Assembly: GCF_000380025.1 (NCBI RefSeq) | Contig: NZ_KB904167.1 | Coordinates: 62,001 to 126,000 of the forward strand | Reading direction: 5' to 3' | DNA length: 64,000 bases | Origin: Streptococcus entericus DSM 14446 | GTDB taxonomy: Bacteria > Bacillota > Bacilli > Lactobacillales > Streptococcaceae | In this document: positions 1 through 9,161 of the stretch, piece by piece | How positions within the stretch are numbered: the stretch's first letter is position 1 | Layout: each line of letters begins with the position of its first letter | Notes under the pieces: generated by a model | Databases searched by the model: none | Seen by the model: the letters and a program-made list of their open reading frames with translations, nothing else | Told to the model about the DNA's origin: nothing | Program-made: the position numbers and the translations under genes

Positions 1-297
1 CAGTCATCATGAACAAATTGTATCAAGTACTTGTTGAGGAAGTTGATTTGAACCAAGCCTTAATTGGGAATGCAATCCATTAGATGAGCCCTGACTGCTT
101 TTCCACCTAGTCAAGTCATTTGGGATTTTGAAGATTTGTCAGCAACACCTCCTTGGGGTGATGTTACTCACCTTGGCATCACGAATTTATCGGATTATTT
201 TATAACGGCTAATGGCAGCAACTTAATTGATATGATGATTAGAGTGTTTGAGCAGGCCATATCAGTTAATAAAAAAGTTGAGATAGACACCATTTAA
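1..297 (+). pseudogene. Imm70-like immunity gene remnant (3' part, frameshifted)
   Basis: Two short reading frames together look like the end of one protein. The first starts with ATG at 9 and stops at 83 (MNKLYQVLVEEVDL...); the second is open from a stop at 85-87 to a TAA at 295-297 and contains VIWDFEDLSATPPWGD and later SDYFITANGSNLIDMM. From memory this pattern resembles the C-terminal half of Imm70 polymorphic-toxin immunity proteins. The frame break near 83 makes it a probable pseudogene, but the 5' part lies outside the window, so a sequencing error or a different family cannot be excluded. It sits directly upstream of the ABC-F gene. Confidence 0.45.
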
Positions 298-313
298 TTT
301 AGAAAGAAAACAC

Positions 314-2182
314 ATGTCAAACTTTATCATCGAACACTTAACCAAGTCCGTTGGGGACAAGGCGGTTTTTCGGGACATCAGCTTTATCGTCCATGAGCTG
401 GATCGGATTGGGCTGATTGGGGTAAACGGTACAGGCAAGACCACGCTCCTTGACGTTCTGTCGGGGCGGTCTGGCTTTGACGGCGACCGCTCGCCCTTTA
501 CCGCTGCCAAGGGCTACACCATCAGCTACCTGACCCAAGAGCCTGATTTTGACGATAGCAAGTCCGTCTTAGACACGGTGCTGTCATCGGAGTTAAGGGA
601 AATGGCAGTGCTGAAACGCTATGAAGCACTGCTCCTCGACTATTCAGAAGAGAGCCAGAAAGAGCTGGAAAAGGTCATGGCAGAAATGGATGCGCTGGAC
701 GTCTGGTCGATCGAGAGCGAGGTCAAAACGGTTCTGAGCAAGTTAGGAATTACAGATTTGCAAGCCACCGTCGGCTCCCTGTCTGGGGGGCTGCGTCGTC
801 GGGTTCAACTGGCTCAGGTGCTCTTGTCAGACAGTGACCTCTTGCTCCTTGACGAGCCGACCAACCATCTGGACATCGATACCATCGCTTGGTTGACCAA
901 CTACTTGAAAACCAGTAAGAAAACGGTTCTGTTTATCACCCACGACCGTTATTTCTTGGATAATGTTGCCACCCGTATCTTTGAGCTGGCTAACAGCTCC
1001 CTTACTGAGTATCAGGGTAACTACCAAGACTATGTGCGCCTGCGGGCAGAACAGGACGAGCGAGATGCGGCTAGTCTTCACAAGAAAAAGCAACTCTACA
1101 AGCAGGAGTTGGAGTGGATGCGTCGCCAGCCGCAGGCGCGTGCGACCAAGCAACAAGCTAGGATCAATCGCTTCCATGAGCTGAAGGGGAATTTGGCGAC
1201 CACGACCAGTACGACTGACTTGGACATCACCTTTGAGACAAGCCGGATTGGTAAGAAAGTCATCAATTTTGAGCAGGTCAGCTTCTCCTATGGGGACAAG
1301 CCGATTTTGAGCAATTTTAATCTGCTCATTCAAAATAAGGACAGGATTGGCATTGTCGGAGACAATGGGGTCGGCAAGTCAACTCTGCTCAACCTGATTA
1401 GCGGAGACTTGCAAGCCACAGCTGGGACGGTTAACATGGGGGAGACTGTGCGGGTTGGCTACTTCTCGCAAAACCTCAAGGGGATGGATGAGAGCAAGCG
1501 GGTCATCAACTACCTGCAAGAGGTGGCGGACGAGGTCAAGACAACTGTCGGCACCACCAGCATTTCCGAGCTCTTGGAGCAGTTTCTCTTTCCTCGCTCA
1601 ACTCATGGCACCCAGATTGCCAAGCTGTCTGGTGGCGAGAAAAAAAGGCTCTATCTCTTGAAAATCTTGATTGAAAAGCCCAATGTCCTGCTCCTAGACG
1701 AGCCGACCAATGATTTGGATATCGCCACCTTGACGGTGCTGGAGAGTTTCTTGGCTGGCTTTGCAGGTCCTGTGATTACGGTTAGTCACGACCGCTATTT
1801 CCTTGACAAGGTGGCGACCAAGATTCTAGCTTTTGAGGCTGGCGGTGTTAGGGAGTTCTTCGGTAACTACACCGATTATCTGGATGAAAAGGCCTTCGAG
1901 CTGGACAGCTCTGCGATTGCTCCAAAAACGGAAAAACCAAAGGCGGAGAAGGAAAAAGCAGAGCGCAAGCGCATGTCCTACTTTGAGAAGCAGGAATGGG
2001 CGGTCATCGAGGAGGAGATTGCCCAGCTGGAGGAGCGGATTGCTGCTATTGAGGGCGAGATGGCGACCTGTGGAGCGGATTTTGCCCGCCTGTCCGACCT
2101 GCAAAAAGAGTTGGACGAGCAAAATGACCAGCTCCTTGCCAAGTACGAGCGCTATGAGTACTTGAGTGAGTTGGAGGGGTAG
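314..2182 (+). CDS. ABC-F family ATPase (Uup/EttA-like, ribosome-associated)
   Basis: Soluble protein of 622 residues with two ABC ATPase domains and no membrane segments, as in ABC-F translation factors. Domain 1 has Walker A GVNGTGKT at about 36-43, signature LSGG at about 156 and Walker B ending D180-E181. Domain 2 has GDNGVGKS at about 349-356, LSGGEKK at about 438 and D462-E463. A Lys/Glu-rich coiled-coil tail (about 540-622) is typical of the Uup type. Family members act on the ribosome, relieving stalls or protecting against drugs; which of these applies here cannot be told from sequence. Start chosen at ATG 314 behind AGAAAG. The GNAT gene follows after 3 bases, so the two are probably co-transcribed. 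Confidence 0.88.
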   Translation: MSNFIIEHLTKSVGDKAVFRDISFIVHELDRIGLIGVNGTGKTTLLDVLSGRSGFDGDRSPFTAAKGYTISYLTQEPDFDDSKSVLDTVLSSELREMAVLKRYEALLLDYSEESQKELEKVMAEMDALDVWSIESEVKTVLSKLGITDLQATVGSLSGGLRRRVQLAQVLLSDSDLLLLDEPTNHLDIDTIAWLTNYLKTSKKTVLFITHDRYFLDNVATRIFELANSSLTEYQGNYQDYVRLRAEQDERDAASLHKKKQLYKQELEWMRRQPQARATKQQARINRFHELKGNLATTTSTTDLDITFETSRIGKKVINFEQVSFSYGDKPILSNFNLLIQNKDRIGIVGDNGVGKSTLLNLISGDLQATAGTVNMGETVRVGYFSQNLKGMDESKRVINYLQEVADEVKTTVGTTSISELLEQFLFPRSTHGTQIAKLSGGEKKRLYLLKILIEKPNVLLLDEPTNDLDIATLTVLESFLAGFAGPVITVSHDRYFLDKVATKILAFEAGGVREFFGNYTDYLDEKAFELDSSAIAPKTEKPKAEKEKAERKRMSYFEKQEWAVIEEEIAQLEERIAAIEGEMATCGADFARLSDLQKELDEQNDQLLAKYERYEYLSELEG

Positions 2183-2185
2183 GAG

Positions 2186-2659
2186 ATGGAACTTCATTAC
2201 CTCACCCCAACTGATAACTCTGCGGTGGCCACTCTTATTCGCTACTGTCTGGAAGACGAGGGCTTGGCTCTTCCTGGAACAGCTTATTTTGACCCGCAGT
2301 TGGATGACTTGGCGAGTTATTATGCGGATTTGGAGCGAGCAGACTACTTTGTCCTAAAAGATGCTGGGCAAGTCGTTGCTTGCGGTGGTTTTGGTCCGAT
2401 TTCAGAATCGGTTTGTGAGCTGCAAAAACTCTATGTAGACAAAAACTACCGTCGAAAAGGCTATGCCAGCCAGCTCTTGGCATACATTGAAGAAAAAGCG
2501 CTGCAAGCAGGCTATGAGCAGATGTACCTAGAAAGCTCAACCAAGCTAGCTGCTGCTCTCAAACTCTATGAGAAGATGGGCTACAAGCAATTAGCTCAGC
2601 CATTGACCCAAGAAACAGGACACTACCTAATGGATGTCTGGATGGTTAAGTCGCTGTGA
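2186..2659 (+). CDS. GNAT family N-acetyltransferase
   Basis: Protein of 157 residues with the GNAT acetyl-CoA fold. The central part reads ELQKLYVDKNYRRKGYASQ, matching motif A (R-x-x-G-x-A) that binds the pyrophosphate of acetyl-CoA, and the C-terminal part carries a KLYEKMGY motif typical of small-molecule or amino-acid acetyltransferases. The substrate is unknown. A clear GGGGTAGGAG ribosome site lies just before ATG 2186, overlapping the end of the ABC-F gene, so the two are translationally close. It precedes the ABC exporter genes by 50 bases. Confidence 0.85.
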   Translation: MELHYLTPTDNSAVATLIRYCLEDEGLALPGTAYFDPQLDDLASYYADLERADYFVLKDAGQVVACGGFGPISESVCELQKLYVDKNYRRKGYASQLLAYIEEKALQAGYEQMYLESSTKLAAALKLYEKMGYKQLAQPLTQETGHYLMDVWMVKSL

Positions 2660-2709
2660 TGGTCACTTACTGTTGAGCTTGCAACTCCAGAAAGACGAGA
2701 AAGGAACTT

Positions 2710-4452
2710 ATGGCATATATTTGGTCTTATTTGAAACATTACCCCAAATGGCTCTTGTTAAATGTGGTCGGGGTTTTACTCTTTATTGTGGTCAATCTAG
2801 GTCTGCCGACCATTTTGGCACGAATGATTGATGACGGCTTGGTGCAGCAAAATGAAGCTGCCCTTTACCGCTGGTTTTGGGTCATGTTGTTAGCCAGTCT
2901 AGCTGGTCTGGTCGGTCGCCTGACCATGGCTTATGCCACCAGCAAGTTAACGACTACCATGATTCAGGACATGCGTAATGACATGTACGACAAGCTTCAG
3001 GCTTATTCTCACCATGAGTACGAGCAAATCGGCGTCTCCTCTCTCGTTACTCGGATGACAACGGATGCCTACATGCTCATGCAATTCGCTGATCAAGCCT
3101 TGCGTCTTGGCATGATTACCCCACTAATGATGCTGTTTTCGGTGGTTATGATTCTTCGCACTAGCCCATCCATGGCTTGGATTGTGGCGGTCTCCATTCC
3201 TTTCTTGGTGGCTGTGGTAGTCTACGTCGCTAGACGAACGGAGCCCCTATCAGAGCAGCAGCAAACAACGCTGGATAAGATTAACCAGTACGTGCGAGAA
3301 AACCTGACAGGCTTACGGGTGGTTCGTGCCTTTGCACGGGAAGACTTTCAGGAAGAGAGGTTTGCGACGGCCAACCAGTCGTTCACAGAGACCTCAAGCA
3401 AGTTGTTTCGTCTGACTGCCTTGACTGAGCCCCTCTTTGTGCAAATCATCATCGCCATGATTGTCGCCATTGTCTGGTTTGCCATTCCGCCACTGTCGCG
3501 AGGAGACTTGCAGATCGGTGACATGGTTGCTTTTATCGAATACGCCTTTCATGCGCTGTTTTCCTTTTTGCTTTTTTCTAACCTTTTTACCATGTATCCG
3601 AAGATGGCGGTCTCTAGTCACCGAATTAGAGAAGTGATGACCATGCCTATCTCTATCGCACCAAATGAGGATGGAGTGACGGAAACAGCGACCAAGGGCT
3701 ATCTGGAATTTGACAATGTGACCTTTGCTTACCCAGGAGAGACGGAGAGCCCTGTTCTCCATAACATCTCCTTTAAGACCAAGCCCGGGGAAACCATCGC
3801 TTTTATCGGTTCAACGGGGTCTGGCAAATCTAGTCTAGTCAGCCTGATTCCTCGGTTTTATGATGTGACCTTGGGGAAAATTTTGGTCGATGGGGTCGAT
3901 GTTCGTGACTACAACCTCAAGGCTTTGCGGTCTAAGATAGGCTTTATTCCTCAGAAAGCTCTGCTATTTACCGGAACGATCGAAAAAAACCTCAAGTACG
4001 GCAAGGAAACGGCGACCCTGCCAGAGCTAGATCAGGCTGCGCAAGTATCACAGGCAGCTGACTTTATCGCTAGCCGTGAGGAAGGCTACGAGAGCTTGTT
4101 GGCAGAGGGTGGTAGTAACTTGTCTGGTGGGCAAAAGCAGCGGCTGTCGATTGCGCGAGCGGTGGTCAAGGAAGCTGATATTTATATTTTTGATGATTCT
4201 TTTTCAGCCTTGGACTATAAGACTGATGCCGAGGTACGGCGGCGGTTGAAGGCGGTGACGCAGGATGCGACGGTCTTGATTGTGGCGCAACGGGTTGGTA
4301 CGATTATGGATGCTGACCAGATTATCGTGCTGGACAAGGGAGAGATTGTTGGGCGCGGGACGCATGAGGAGCTCATGCTCAGCAATGCCATTTATCGCGA
4401 GATTGCAGAGTCTCAGCTAAATAGCCAGAGTTTGACAGAAAGTGAGGGCTAA
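2710..4452 (+). CDS. ABC exporter subunit 1, permease-ATPase (EfrA/SatA/PatA-type, degenerate catalytic residues)
   Basis: Half-transporter of 580 residues: an N-terminal six-helix exporter domain (about 1-320) and a C-terminal ATPase. Walker A is GSTGSGKS at about 367-374 and the signature is intact (LSGGQ at about 471). Walker B reads IFDDSFSALD with Asp496 where the catalytic Glu should be, and the switch His is replaced by Gln527 (VAQR). This is the degenerate subunit of heterodimeric multidrug exporters such as EfrAB, LmrCD, PatAB or SatAB. The partner begins 3 bases after its stop. Likely role: drug or lipid-like substrate efflux across the membrane; the substrate is not shown by the sequence. 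Confidence 0.88.
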   Translation: MAYIWSYLKHYPKWLLLNVVGVLLFIVVNLGLPTILARMIDDGLVQQNEAALYRWFWVMLLASLAGLVGRLTMAYATSKLTTTMIQDMRNDMYDKLQAYSHHEYEQIGVSSLVTRMTTDAYMLMQFADQALRLGMITPLMMLFSVVMILRTSPSMAWIVAVSIPFLVAVVVYVARRTEPLSEQQQTTLDKINQYVRENLTGLRVVRAFAREDFQEERFATANQSFTETSSKLFRLTALTEPLFVQIIIAMIVAIVWFAIPPLSRGDLQIGDMVAFIEYAFHALFSFLLFSNLFTMYPKMAVSSHRIREVMTMPISIAPNEDGVTETATKGYLEFDNVTFAYPGETESPVLHNISFKTKPGETIAFIGSTGSGKSSLVSLIPRFYDVTLGKILVDGVDVRDYNLKALRSKIGFIPQKALLFTGTIEKNLKYGKETATLPELDQAAQVSQAADFIASREEGYESLLAEGGSNLSGGQKQRLSIARAVVKEADIYIFDDSFSALDYKTDAEVRRRLKAVTQDATVLIVAQRVGTIMDADQIIVLDKGEIVGRGTHEELMLSNAIYREIAESQLNSQSLTESEG

Positions 4453-4454
4453 GA

Positions 4455-6218
4455 ATGACAGAACAAGGTTTTAAGCGACTGTGGCCTTATCTTAGTCGCT
4501 ATCGAGGCTCACTCTTTTTAGCTGTATTCTTTAAGGTCATCAGTATTGTAGCTGGTGTTTTGGAACCCTTTGTTATTGGTTTAGTTATCACAGAGTTGAC
4601 GCAAAACCTGATTGATATGGCGAAAGGTGTCGCTGGTGCAGGCATTAATTATCGCTATGTGACCCTAATTTTAGGGCTCTATCTGGTGCGTGCCCTCTTC
4701 TTTGAAGTCGGTGTTTACCTGGCCAATATCTACATGACTAAGGTGGTGCAAGGCGCGATGCGTGACTTACGCCAAGACCTCAGCCATAAAATCAATCGCC
4801 TGCCGGTAGCCTATTTTGATCAGCACCAGTTTGGTGATCTTTTAGGGCGATTTACAACCGATGTAGAGACCGTCTCGAATGCTCTTCAGCAGTCTTTCTT
4901 ACAGATTGTTAATGCGGTCTTGAGTTTAATTTTGGTCATCTCCATGATGGTCTGGCTCAATAGTCAGCTGGCGCTAGTGGTCATGGTTAGTATGCCCATC
5001 ACCTACTTGACGGCTCGGTTCTTGTTGAAGCTGTCTCAGCCATACTTCACCGAGCAATCCAAAATTTTAGGAGACCTTAACGGGTTTGTTCAGGAGAATC
5101 TGACGGGATTCAACATTATCAAACTCTATGGTCGTGAAGAAGCATCTAGTCGAGATTTTCGCCACATTACCAGCAGCCTGCAGGGAGCTGGCTTCAAGGC
5201 TAGTTTCTTATCCAGTCTGATGTTCCTGCTTAACTCTATCTCTGATTTGACCTATGTCGTTCTAGCGCTTTTAGGTGGGCTTCAGGTGTTGGCAGGGCGA
5301 TTGACCATTGGTAATATGCAGGCCTTTGTTCAGTACGTTTGGCAGATTAGTCAGCCAGTCCAGACCTTAGCGCAGTTGTCGGGACAATTGCAGAGCGCTA
5401 AATCATCTTTAGGACGGATATTTGCTGTTCTCGATGAAAACGAAGAAACGAGCAGTCCCCAAACGGCTGACGAAATCAATTTGACTGGTCAAGTGACCTT
5501 TAGCAATGTTTCTTTCCAATACAGTCCAGACAAGCCCCTCATTCGAGATTTCAATCTGACAGTTGAACCAGGTGAGATGATTGCCATCGTTGGACCAACG
5601 GGCGCAGGAAAGACTACTCTGATTAACCTTCTCATGCGCTTTTATGATGTGACTGCGGGAGCTATTTCCCTAGATGGTAGAGATATCAGAGACCTGGATA
5701 GACGGGCGGTGCGCCGCCAGTTTGGTATGGTTTTGCAGGATGCTTGGCTCTATGAAGGGAGCATCAAGGACAATCTCCGGTTTGGTAACCTCTCAGCGAC
5801 CGATGAGGAGCTGGTGGTAGCAGCTCAGGCTGCCAACGTGGACCACTTTATTCGCACCCTACCAGGTGGTTACAAGATGGAAATGAACCAAGAGTCCAGC
5901 AACATTTCGCTGGGGCAAAAACAGCTCTTGACCATTGCCCGTGCCCTCTTGGCAGACCCGAAAATCTTGATTTTGGATGAAGCGACCTCGTCAGTGGACA
6001 CAAGACTTGAGCTACTTATCCAGCAGGCCATGAAAAAGCTCATGCAGGGGAGAACTAGCTTTGTCATTGCCCACCGCTTGTCAACGATCCGAGAAGCAGA
6101 CAAGATTTTGGTCCTTAAGGACGGTCAGATTATTGAGCAAGGCACGCATGACAGTTTACTGGCTGACAAAGGCTTCTACTATGAACTCTACCAAAGCCAG
6201 TTTGCCAAGGCAGATTAA
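4455..6218 (+). CDS. ABC exporter subunit 2, permease-ATPase (EfrB/SatB/PatB-type)
   Basis: Half-transporter of 587 residues, partner of the preceding gene. The membrane domain (about 1-330) is followed by an ATPase with Walker A GPTGAGKT at about 380, catalytic Walker B LDEAT (D508-E509) and switch His540 (IAHR). Its signature is altered: ISLGQ at about 484-488 instead of LSGGQ. In heterodimeric exporters the altered signature faces the nucleotide site with the altered Walker B of the other subunit, so one ATP site is inactive and one is catalytic, exactly as seen here. ATG 4455 follows the upstream stop by two bases. The gene ends just before a strong terminator. Confidence 0.88.
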   Translation: MTEQGFKRLWPYLSRYRGSLFLAVFFKVISIVAGVLEPFVIGLVITELTQNLIDMAKGVAGAGINYRYVTLILGLYLVRALFFEVGVYLANIYMTKVVQGAMRDLRQDLSHKINRLPVAYFDQHQFGDLLGRFTTDVETVSNALQQSFLQIVNAVLSLILVISMMVWLNSQLALVVMVSMPITYLTARFLLKLSQPYFTEQSKILGDLNGFVQENLTGFNIIKLYGREEASSRDFRHITSSLQGAGFKASFLSSLMFLLNSISDLTYVVLALLGGLQVLAGRLTIGNMQAFVQYVWQISQPVQTLAQLSGQLQSAKSSLGRIFAVLDENEETSSPQTADEINLTGQVTFSNVSFQYSPDKPLIRDFNLTVEPGEMIAIVGPTGAGKTTLINLLMRFYDVTAGAISLDGRDIRDLDRRAVRRQFGMVLQDAWLYEGSIKDNLRFGNLSATDEELVVAAQAANVDHFIRTLPGGYKMEMNQESSNISLGQKQLLTIARALLADPKILILDEATSSVDTRLELLIQQAMKKLMQGRTSFVIAHRLSTIREADKILVLKDGQIIEQGTHDSLLADKGFYYELYQSQFAKAD

Positions 6219-6221
6219 AAA

Positions 6222-6270
6222 AAGGCGTGAGAATGAAATAGCCTCCTAGACTATTTCATTCTCACGCCTT
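6222..6270. terminator. Bidirectional rho-independent terminator
   Basis: Perfect 20-bp inverted repeat (6222-6241 with 6251-6270) around a 9-base loop, with A-rich and T-rich flanks. It lies between the converging exporter operon and aspartokinase gene and probably serves both. Confidence 0.85.
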
Positions 6271-6322
6271 TAATATTTAATGGATAATCCAAGTATTGAA
6301 ACGATGGTCACACAATCAATTT

Positions 6323-7672
6323 CTAGTTAAAAAATGCACGGTACAGCGCTCTGACTGCAGCTTTTTCATCGCTTGTTTTAACAACAAACATGACGGAAAC
6401 CTCACTGGCACCTTGGGAAATCATCACCAAGTTAATCTCCTCTTTAGCTAAAGCAGAAGTAGCAGTGGCTGCAACGCCGACATGATTTTTCATGTTTTCG
6501 CCAACAATCATAATAATCGACAAATCTCGTTCAATGTCAACATGATCAACTTCTAGTTTTCGCGTTAATTGATCGATGATTTCCTGCTCTTTGATTGGAC
6601 TAAGCTCACGCTCACGCACAACAACGGATAAATCATCGATCCCTGTTGGCATATGTTCGAATCGGATATTCAAATCTTCAAGAATCTGAAGGACCTTCCG
6701 TCCAAATCCAACTTCTCGGTTCATCATGTATTTGGAAATATTGATGCTGACAAATTTATCATCCCCAGAGACCCCAACAACTGGCTGGTCTTTTTTGGGA
6801 CTCTCCAAGACAATTGTTGTGCCAGGATGATCAGGGTTGTTTGTATTTTTGATGACAATAGGAACTTTTCCACGATAGGCTGGAATGAGCGCTTCATCAT
6901 GTAAAACAGAGAACCCACCGTAGGCCAGCTCGCGCATTTCCCGATAAGTTAACTCCGGAATGGAGTGTGGCTGGTCAACGACACCTGGGTGAGCAGCAAA
7001 TATCCCATCAACATCAGTGAAGTTTTCGTAAATATCAGCTTTAACCCCTGCTGCAACAATAGCGCCTGTAATATCAGACCCTCCTCGCGAGAAGGTACAG
7101 ATTTGTCCGTCAACTGTCACACCAAAAAATCCAGGGATAACTAAAATTTCTTCAGAATCACGCAGTTTTTGCAAGGCATTATAGCTTGATGTCAGAAGTT
7201 GTGCGTTACCGGGTTCACTCGTGACGATAATGCCAGCTTCTTCTGGGTGAATATACTTAGCATCTAACCCTCTTTGTCTAAAGAAATCAGCAATCAGCTT
7301 AGCATTGTTGTCTTCTCCAGCTGCCAAAAAAGTATCGTAAAGAAACTCGTTTCCTTCTTTCGGCAGAGTGGCAAGACTGACGATGGCTAATGCGATGTCA
7401 TCAAGAATTTTGTTAGACAAGCCAAGCTCATCAACCATGGCTTTATAGCGGTTGATGATCCAGTTTTGATCAGCCGTCACATCGTGATTAGCGGTATAAT
7501 TTTTGTAGTATTTAATCAGGGCATCGGTCACTTTTGTGTCATCTGCCGAACGTTTGCCTGGTGCTGAGACAATGACGAAACGTCGTTCATTATCTGATTT
7601 AACAATGTTAAAGACTTTTTCTAGTTGCTGGGCAGAAGCAAGAGAGCTACCACCAAATTTGGCTACTTTCAT
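6323..7672 (-). CDS. Aspartate kinase (aspartokinase)
   Basis: Protein of 449 residues phosphorylating L-aspartate, the first step to lysine, threonine and methionine. The N-terminus carries the family motif VAKFGGSS (residues 3-10), an amino-acid kinase domain runs to about 300 (SRGGSDITGA, DVDGIF), and two ACT regulatory domains fill the C-terminus (VGENMKNHVG...), implying allosteric feedback control. Length is normal for monofunctional aspartokinases. The start codon at 7672 is preceded on the minus strand by AGGA. It is divergent from fabM, and lysA is elsewhere in the window (32.1 kb). Confidence 0.92.
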   Translation of the reverse strand: MKVAKFGGSSLASAQQLEKVFNIVKSDNERRFVIVSAPGKRSADDTKVTDALIKYYKNYTANHDVTADQNWIINRYKAMVDELGLSNKILDDIALAIVSLATLPKEGNEFLYDTFLAAGEDNNAKLIADFFRQRGLDAKYIHPEEAGIIVTSEPGNAQLLTSSYNALQKLRDSEEILVIPGFFGVTVDGQICTFSRGGSDITGAIVAAGVKADIYENFTDVDGIFAAHPGVVDQPHSIPELTYREMRELAYGGFSVLHDEALIPAYRGKVPIVIKNTNNPDHPGTTIVLESPKKDQPVVGVSGDDKFVSINISKYMMNREVGFGRKVLQILEDLNIRFEHMPTGIDDLSVVVRERELSPIKEQEIIDQLTRKLEVDHVDIERDLSIIMIVGENMKNHVGVAATATSALAKEEINLVMISQGASEVSVMFVVKTSDEKAAVRALYRAFFN

Positions 7673-7754
7673 GAGTGGTCCTATTCTTTCTAAAACTTTA
7701 CCCTAACATTATAGCAAAGACAATAAACTTTGTCAGTAGCTTTGCAGTTTTTAC

Positions 7755-7812
7755 TTGCATTTTCAGTTAAATCAGTTATAATAAAGTAAATCATTTGATT
7801 GTCAAATGATTT
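7755..7812 (+). promoter_or_regulatory. fabM promoter with FabT-type operator
   Basis: A -10 TATAAT at 7777-7782 has a TTGCAT-like -35 at 7755-7760. Immediately downstream is a perfect inverted repeat: arms AAATCATTTGA (7788-7798) and TCAAATGATTT (7802-7812) around TTG. The core TTTGAttgTCAAA matches the known FabT recognition pattern (TTTGATTATCAAA-like), so binding here would repress fabM and possibly the whole cluster. Confidence 0.72.
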
Positions 7813-7845
7813 ATCTATCTAACTATACAAGGGGATGATAAGGAG

Positions 7846-8634
7846 ATGTTTGAAGAAATTATCTATGAGGTAGCAGATGGTGTTGCCACACTGACCCTCA
7901 ATCGCCCTCAAGTCTCTAATGGCTTTAATGTACCCATTTGCGAGGAGATTTTAGCAGCGATTGAGCTAGCCAATCAGGATCAAGCTGTGAAGATTCTTCT
8001 GGTCAAGGGTGAGGGAAAGGTGTTCTCTGTTGGTGGAGACTTAGCCGAGATGCAACGGGCTGTGGATGCCGATGATGTGTCGTCTTTGGTAAAAATAGCA
8101 GAGCTGGTTAACACGATTTCCTTTGCCTTGAAGCGTCTGCCAAAACCAGTGATTATGGCAGTTGATGGCCCAGTGGCTGGTGCAGCCTTTAACATGGTTA
8201 TCGCTGCAGATTTTTGCATCGCAACCGAGCGGGCAAAGTTTATCCAAGCCTTTGTGAATGTTAATCTAGCACCCGATGCTGGAGGTATTTTCCTTTTGAC
8301 CCGTTCGTTAGGAATCAATCGAGCGACACAGCTTGCGATGACCGCAGAAGCTGTAACAGCTGAACGTGGTTTAGACTATGGTTTTGTTTATAAAACTTGC
8401 ACGTCAGATAAGTTAGACAAAACGGTTACGAATCTGATCACAAAATTAAACAGAGCTTCTTTTCAATCCTATGCGGCAATCAAACAGATGATTTGGGCTA
8501 GCGAATTTGCAGGTTGGGAAGATTATGCTAAGTTAGAATTGAAATTGCAGTCAGACTTAGCTTACAAAGAAGATTTCAAAGAAGGCGTTCGAGCTTACAC
8601 TGAAAAACGCCGCCCTAAATTTACAGGAAACTAG
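7846..8634 (+). CDS. fabM: trans-2,cis-3-decenoyl-ACP isomerase FabM
   Basis: Enoyl-CoA hydratase/isomerase-fold protein of 262 residues at the head of the fatty acid cluster. In streptococci FabM isomerises trans-2- to cis-3-decenoyl-ACP and so makes unsaturated fatty acids without FabA. The crotonase fold is shown by [11 protein letters not shown] near the N-terminus and the oxyanion-hole GDLAEM and VAGAAFNM segments. The start is ATG 7846; an AAGGGG site lies 11 bases upstream and AAGGAG is directly adjacent, so the former is probably used. The FabT operator just upstream implies repression by acyl-ACP-loaded FabT. Confidence 0.9.
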   Translation: MFEEIIYEVADGVATLTLNRPQVSNGFNVPICEEILAAIELANQDQAVKILLVKGEGKVFSVGGDLAEMQRAVDADDVSSLVKIAELVNTISFALKRLPKPVIMAVDGPVAGAAFNMVIAADFCIATERAKFIQAFVNVNLAPDAGGIFLLTRSLGINRATQLAMTAEAVTAERGLDYGFVYKTCTSDKLDKTVTNLITKLNRASFQSYAAIKQMIWASEFAGWEDYAKLELKLQSDLAYKEDFKEGVRAYTEKRRPKFTGN

Positions 8635-8650
8635 TGATGACATTTTTTTC

Positions 8651-8692
8651 TTGTCAAACAACTTTGGTTGTGATATAATTTGACCATCAAAG
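8651..8692 (+). promoter_or_regulatory. fabT promoter overlapped by FabT operator
   Basis: A near-consensus promoter: TTGTCA at 8651-8656, 17-base spacer, TATAAT at 8674-8679. A FabT-like palindrome TTTGAccaTCAAA (8679-8691) starts at the last base of the -10 box, so FabT binding would block its own promoter (autoregulation, as known in S. pneumoniae). Confidence 0.8.
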
Positions 8693-8726
8693 TTCTAGCT
8701 TTGATAAGATACAGTGGGGGTGTGGT

Positions 8727-9161
8727 GTGGACTACAATCAAATCAATAGTTACTTAGTAGATATTTTTAACCGTGTTTTGGTTGTAGAGGAGAACAGCCT
8801 GAGACAAAGTCAGTTTAAGGATGTTAGTTTAAAGGAAATGCACACCATTGACATTATTGGAATAAACAAGGATGTCACACCATCTGATATTGCAAAAGAG
8901 CTGCTCCTAACCCTAGGAACAGTTACCACCAGCCTTAATAAACTGGAAGCAAAAGGGTACATCACACGGACACGTTCGCTGACAGATCGTCGTGTGGTTT
9001 ACATTAGCTTAACAAGCAAGGGACGCTTGCTGTATAGACTCCACCGTCAGTTCCACAAAAATATGGTGTTAAAGGTATTAGGCGATATGAGCGAGAGCGA
9101 GGCCCTAGCGCTTCAAAAAGGTCTAGCTAGCCTTCACCAGTTTCTGGAGGACTTGATGTGA
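8727..9161 (+). CDS. fabT: MarR-family fatty acid biosynthesis repressor FabT
   Basis: MarR-type winged helix protein of 144 residues with recognition region [20 protein letters not shown] and wing [11 protein letters not shown]. FabT binds long-chain acyl-ACP and represses the type II fatty acid genes. The start is GTG 8727 behind AGTGGGGG; no better ATG exists in frame. Its position between fabM and fabH and two nearby operator palindromes support the call. Its stop overlaps the fabH start by one base. Confidence 0.92.
   Translation: MDYNQINSYLVDIFNRVLVVEENSLRQSQFKDVSLKEMHTIDIIGINKDVTPSDIAKELLLTLGTVTTSLNKLEAKGYITRTRSLTDRRVVYISLTSKGRLLYRLHRQFHKNMVLKVLGDMSESEALALQKGLASLHQFLEDLM

Noticed and set aside
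7835..7871. ATG at 7835 next to AAGGGG before fabM
   Set aside because: Its frame ends after a dozen codons; fabM clearly starts at 7846.
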